The notes under the pieces are model-generated. The model saw only the letters and a list, made by a program, of their open reading frames with translations, ran no database searches and had not been told where the DNA came from. Positions 13,390 through 15,930 of a DNA stretch of 15,930 bases are shown here, in pieces (position 1 is the stretch's first letter; each line of letters begins with the position of its first letter). Source of the stretch: a bacterium (GTDB lineage: Bacteria; Verrucomicrobiota; Verrucomicrobiia; Chthoniobacterales; Terrimicrobiaceae); contig RFZT01000022.1 of assembly GCA_009920585.1 (NCBI GenBank), forward strand, positions 1 through 15,930. The letters run 5' to 3'. Both the position numbers and the translations under genes were made by a program.

Positions 13390-14121
13390 TTAATACCCGA
13401 TATCTCCAAACCGATTCACGCGAAAACTTCCCCCTCGAGCTGGCGACTTGTCGCTTTGGGTTCGGCTTTTGAGAGCGTTCGCTGCTGTGGGATAAGTTAG
13501 GCCATCGCTGTCGGTTTTGTAGCTATTTATTGGGATGGAAGCAATTTGGCCTGACCCAGGCAACCGCCTGTGCTGCGCGATAAACTGGCCCGGTCGAAAG
13601 TAGTTTGAGAAATCCTTGGCGAAGGCCGAGCGGTTGATCCCGATATAAAGGTTCTTTCGTATCTCGAAGTGCAAATGAGCCTTATACATCCCGTGGTTCG
13701 TGCCGATCGTTCCCACCTGCTGACCACGGGAAACCTGCTGGCCCTTTCTGACCAATATCGTGTTGAGGTGGGCATACATGGAGTCAGCAAAGAGCGTTTT
13801 TCCATTCTCAACATAAGCGTGACGGACGAGCACCACATTCCCCCAACCCATCCGGGCATCCGTGGCAAAGGTCACGTATCCATCTCCGATTGCGTAAACA
13901 GGAGCCCCCAGATCGCTATTCCCACCTTTAGCTCCATTCCAATCCTCACCAGGATGATACGAAAGAAAACCGCGCGCCATATAGTACCCTTCGGCATCCG
14001 GTTTCCCGACTGGATGATCAAAACCATCCGCCACCCGCACGTTGGCACGCTCAAACCCCGGCACTGCCATCAGTCCCGTCACAAAAAGAAGCAGGCAAAT
14101 CCAAAATAACCAACGTCGCAT
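13390..14121 (-). CDS. M23 family metallopeptidase (LytM-type, exported)
   Basis: A 243-residue exported zinc peptidase likely to cut peptidoglycan cross-links. Residues 1-20 form a signal peptide or anchor (MRRWLFWICLLLFVTGLMAV). The catalytic domain (about 50-155) keeps all expected zinc and catalytic residues: HPGED (His56, Asp60), YAHLN (His118) and AHLHFEIRKN (His149, His151). GAPVYAIGDGYVTFA and GWGNVVLVRH are typical strands of the LytM fold. The C-terminal 70 residues are basic and without a recognised domain. There is no coiled coil or LysM domain and no substrate evidence, so it could be a hydrolase or have a signalling role. It lies 94 bases downstream of the DUF4230-like gene, in a gap with inverted repeats, and 17 bases before lpxI. 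Confidence 0.88.
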   Translation of the reverse strand: MRRWLFWICLLLFVTGLMAVPGFERANVRVADGFDHPVGKPDAEGYYMARGFLSYHPGEDWNGAKGGNSDLGAPVYAIGDGYVTFATDARMGWGNVVLVRHAYVENGKTLFADSMYAHLNTILVRKGQQVSRGQQVGTIGTNHGMYKAHLHFEIRKNLYIGINRSAFAKDFSNYFRPGQFIAQHRRLPGSGQIASIPINSYKTDSDGLTYPTAANALKSRTQSDKSPARGGSFRVNRFGDIGY

Positions 14122-14155
14122 GAAGCCCCAAAACTACGCACTACTCCCCATTGGC

Positions 14156-14170
14156 GCAAGTCACACTTGC
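14156..14170. repeat. Inverted repeat GCAAGT-CAC-ACTTGC in the peptidase leader
   Basis: A perfect 6-bp stem with a three-base loop, 35-49 bases upstream of the M23 peptidase ATG on the minus strand. It could be an operator or leader hairpin. No U-run follows on the minus strand, so it is not a terminator. Confidence 0.35.
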
Positions 14171-14230
14171 CTAGCGGAGCCAAATAATTGACTCCGAATA
14201 CTGATAAACAACACGTTATGGCTCCGCTAG
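14171..14230 (-). promoter_or_regulatory. 12-bp inverted repeat with a competing internal stem between two genes
   Basis: CTAGCGGAGCCA at 14171-14182 is the exact reverse complement of 14219-14230, which covers the last codons and first stop base of the DUF4230-like gene. In between, 14190-14196 can pair with 14175-14181 (7 bp, one G-U). The segment 14175-14181 is shared, so the two stems exclude each other in the minus-strand RNA. No U-run follows either. An attenuator, RNA-processing site or end-protecting structure is possible; the pairing is seen, the role is not. Confidence 0.4.
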
Positions 14231-14866
14231 TTTCGAAACAAAAACCACCTTGCAACCCGCATTCCGAGCAATCGCCGCCACCCGCGTCTCCAATGCACCC
14301 GTCGCCTCGGTCATAAGCCCGCTATCAACAGCCTGCCTCTTCGCAGCGCGCTGCAAAACCAGGAGCCCTTTTTCCTTGGCACGCTCGGGCAGAGAATCCC
14401 ACGAGGTGGTAGCGGGATCGACTGCCGGGGATCCGATTATCTCGAGGAAGACGATTTTGGTCTTAGGCAACTCGACCTCAGCCGCCTCCCCTCCCCTACG
14501 AACATTGATCTGAAATGTCTCGCGGTTGAATATTCCCACCTGAACGCGGAATTCGGCCTTCAATGTCATCGTACTCCACGCGGGTGGCTGACCATCCAGT
14601 CTTCCCTCGACCGCCATCGTCCTCTCCGCAACAACAAACGAATCCCCCTCGGCGTGCTGGGAAAAAATGGCGCCGGCATTCGCTAGGATGCGCGGAGTGA
14701 TGCCCAACTCGAGCTGAAAGGCCTCCTTCAACCGATTGCCGCTCTTCACGGCGCTGGTCATAGGAACAAGTAAAAACACCCACGCGAACCAACAAACGCC
14801 AATCGTGAAGATAGCCGCCCCTCCAAAGGTGCCAAAAAAAATCAAACTGCTGCGGTCAGGCTTCAC
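14216..14866 (-). CDS. Single-pass membrane protein, DUF4230-like (function unknown)
   Basis: A 216-residue protein with one strong N-terminal membrane segment (about 8-35, LIFFGTFGGAAIFTIG...FAWVFLLVPM). The remainder (about 55-210) is soluble, probably on the outer side, with beta-rich stretches such as GDSFVVAERTMAVEGRL and MTLKAEFRVQVGIF. The C-terminal helical end reads LVLQRAAKRQAVDSGLMTEATGALETRVAAIARNAGCKVVFV. That ending and overall plan recall DUF4230 proteins, but this is family memory and could be wrong. The GTG start at 14866 lies 11 bases inside the end of ispA, so it is probably translated by coupling; no Shine-Dalgarno is visible. No catalytic motif was seen. Confidence 0.6.
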   Translation of the reverse strand: MKPDRSSLIFFGTFGGAAIFTIGVCWFAWVFLLVPMTSAVKSGNRLKEAFQLELGITPRILANAGAIFSQHAEGDSFVVAERTMAVEGRLDGQPPAWSTMTLKAEFRVQVGIFNRETFQINVRRGGEAAEVELPKTKIVFLEIIGSPAVDPATTSWDSLPERAKEKGLLVLQRAAKRQAVDSGLMTEATGALETRVAAIARNAGCKVVFVSKLAEP

Positions 14867-15731
14867 GGTTAAGAAGGTAATCGGCTAGGCCTGAAAGGAA
14901 AGTGCCACGCTCGCCGAGAGGCTTGAGAGCTTGGCGGGCGCTGGCGGTGAACTTCGCCGCTTCGCGGGCGGATTTTTCCATTCCGAGCACGGACGGGAAT
15001 GTCGCCTTGCCGGAGGCCACATCCTTGCCGGCGCTTTTTCCCAGCTTTTCGCTGCTCTGGGTCACATCGAGAATGTCGTCGATCACCTGAAAGGCGAGGC
15101 CGAGGTTTTCTCCGAAATCGGTGAGCGCCTTGAGATCGCGTGCGCTCGCATTAGCGGACATCGCCCCCAGCCTGAGACTCACCGCAATCATCGCGGAAGT
15201 CTTGCCCCGATGAATAATCATCAACTCGCGCAGGCTTGTTTTTTTATTCTCCGCTTCCAGATCGGCAACTTGGCCCCCGATGAGGTAGGCACTGCCGGCA
15301 GCTTTGGCGAGATCCAGAAAAAACGCTTGGGAGCGATAGCGGGCCGTCTCCTTGGTACGAGCGAGAATTTCAAAAGCCACAGTCAACAGCGCATCACCCG
15401 CCAGCACAGCCACACCCTCGCCAAAGACTTTGTGCGAGGTTGGCCGCCCACGCCGAAAATCATCATCATCCATGCACGGCAAATCATCGTGAATGAGCGA
15501 ATACGTATGGATGCACTCAACCGCACAAGCGGCAGGCAAAGCCTCCTGCCAACGCCCACCACAAGCTTCCGCTGCAGCTAGACATAGCACCGGCCTCATC
15601 CGCTTCCCGCCAGCAAAAAGACTATAATGCATCGCGCGATGGATCGTCGCCGTCTCGGGATCGGGCAACCAACGCTCCAAAGCCAGATCCACTTTCTTAT
15701 GCAAAGAAGCAATGCGAGATGGAATGTTCAT
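14856..15731 (-). CDS. ispA: Farnesyl diphosphate synthase-type polyprenyl synthetase
   Basis: Condenses isopentenyl diphosphate with allylic diphosphates to make farnesyl (C15) or possibly geranylgeranyl (C20) diphosphate, precursor of quinones, undecaprenyl carrier and hopanoids. The 291-residue protein has GGKRMRP (41-47), the first Asp-rich motif DDLPCMD (82-88), RRGRPTSH, GGQVADLEAE, RGKTSAMI, the second Asp-rich motif DDILD (218-222) and GKSAGKD (231-237). The YSLIHDDLP sequence around the first motif is the same as in E. coli IspA, with Tyr at the chain-length position, which favours C15 product. Length matches IspA. It begins the minus-strand run toward lpxI; the ATG is at 15731. Product length is inferred. 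Confidence 0.93.
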   Translation of the reverse strand: MNIPSRIASLHKKVDLALERWLPDPETATIHRAMHYSLFAGGKRMRPVLCLAAAEACGGRWQEALPAACAVECIHTYSLIHDDLPCMDDDDFRRGRPTSHKVFGEGVAVLAGDALLTVAFEILARTKETARYRSQAFFLDLAKAAGSAYLIGGQVADLEAENKKTSLRELMIIHRGKTSAMIAVSLRLGAMSANASARDLKALTDFGENLGLAFQVIDDILDVTQSSEKLGKSAGKDVASGKATFPSVLGMEKSAREAAKFTASARQALKPLGERGTFLSGLADYLLNREA

Positions 15732-15781
15732 CTAAAAGCCCAACGATCCACGATCGCAGCAGAACTTGAAACTTAAAACTG

Positions 15782-15930
15782 ATGCCCCAGCAGTTAAACT
15801 GGACGCTTATCTCAAATTATTGCGAGCAACATTTCCGCTCCTACTCGGTGCCGCAGTTGCAGGCCGCTCATTTATACCCCAGCGCCTACATTCCTTATTT
15901 TTTAGAAGCGATCACCTTAAAGGATTGTCC
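15782..15930 (+). CDS. Possible start of a divergent gene, cut by the right edge (unrecognised)
   Basis: From the ATG at 15782 the frame stays open for 49 codons to the edge (MPQQLNWTLISNYCEQHFRS..). Third-position GC is about 60%, like the other genes here. An overlapping frame, open from 15736 with a TTG at 15766, also has no stop, so the choice of frame is uncertain. No ribosome binding site is evident and no family is recognised. It would be divergent from ispA with a gap of 50 bases. Confidence 0.3.
   Translation, partial: MPQQLNWTLISNYCEQHFRSYSVPQLQAAHLYPSAYIPYFLEAITLKDC

Noticed and set aside
13374..13409. In-frame TTG extension of lpxI
   Set aside because: It would overlap the peptidase gene and add twelve residues not typical of LpxI; the ATG at 13373 fits better.
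14931..15581. 216-codon plus-strand open frame
   Set aside because: Antisense to ispA, which has both Asp-rich motifs intact.

Overview
The window looks like a stretch of chromosome from a Gram-negative bacterium of moderately high GC content. An outer-membrane beta-barrel protein, LpxI (lipid A pathway), a KdtX/WaaE-like sugar transferase and a cell-wall M23 peptidase all imply an LPS-bearing outer membrane. The mix of a rhomboid-like protein with a DUF6576-type tail, a DUF2270 protein, and a small secreted protein with an HPCxLC motif next to a CxCxxC-bearing barrel suggests Verrucomicrobiota. That placement is inferred from family memory, not from a marker gene. No phage, transposon, CRISPR, tRNA or rRNA is visible. 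This is ordinary, tightly packed chromosome, with neighbouring genes often joined by ATGA/TGATG overlaps.

Layout. (1) 1-1897, minus strand: a lemA-like gene whose N-terminal half is damaged or missing, followed with a 4-base overlap by trpE, which runs off the left edge. (2) 2005-6068, plus strand: a five-gene run of rhomboid-like protein, DUF2270 membrane protein, MazG pyrophosphohydrolase, a GT-B-like putative glycosyltransferase and a GT2 glycosyltransferase. Every junction overlaps. (3) 6069-6279: a 211-base non-coding stretch with several adjacent hairpins, including one with a 17-bp stem. (4) 6280-9514, plus strand: a three-gene phosphorelay cassette of PAS histidine kinase, single-domain response regulator and REC-HisKA-HATPase-REC hybrid kinase. 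None carries a DNA-binding output domain. (5) 9567-11016, minus strand: a small secreted Cys-motif protein and a beta-barrel protein with a CxCxxC motif right after its signal peptide, possibly a metal-related pair. (6) 11141-11551, plus strand: an OsmC-family protein with a perfect 14-bp palindrome over its ribosome binding site. (7) 11548-15731, minus strand: ispA, a DUF4230-like membrane protein, an M23 peptidase, lpxI and a Gfo/Idh/MocA dehydrogenase. This run serves isoprenoid, cell-wall and lipid A functions and meets osmC tail to tail with overlapping stop codons. (8) 15782-15930: a possible divergent gene start cut by the right edge.

The most promising points for follow-up are the structured region before the kinase cassette, the CxCxxC/HPCxLC secreted pair, the lemA lesion, the rhomboid relative that lacks the catalytic histidine, and the lpxI-dehydrogenase coupling, which hints at modified lipid A sugars.
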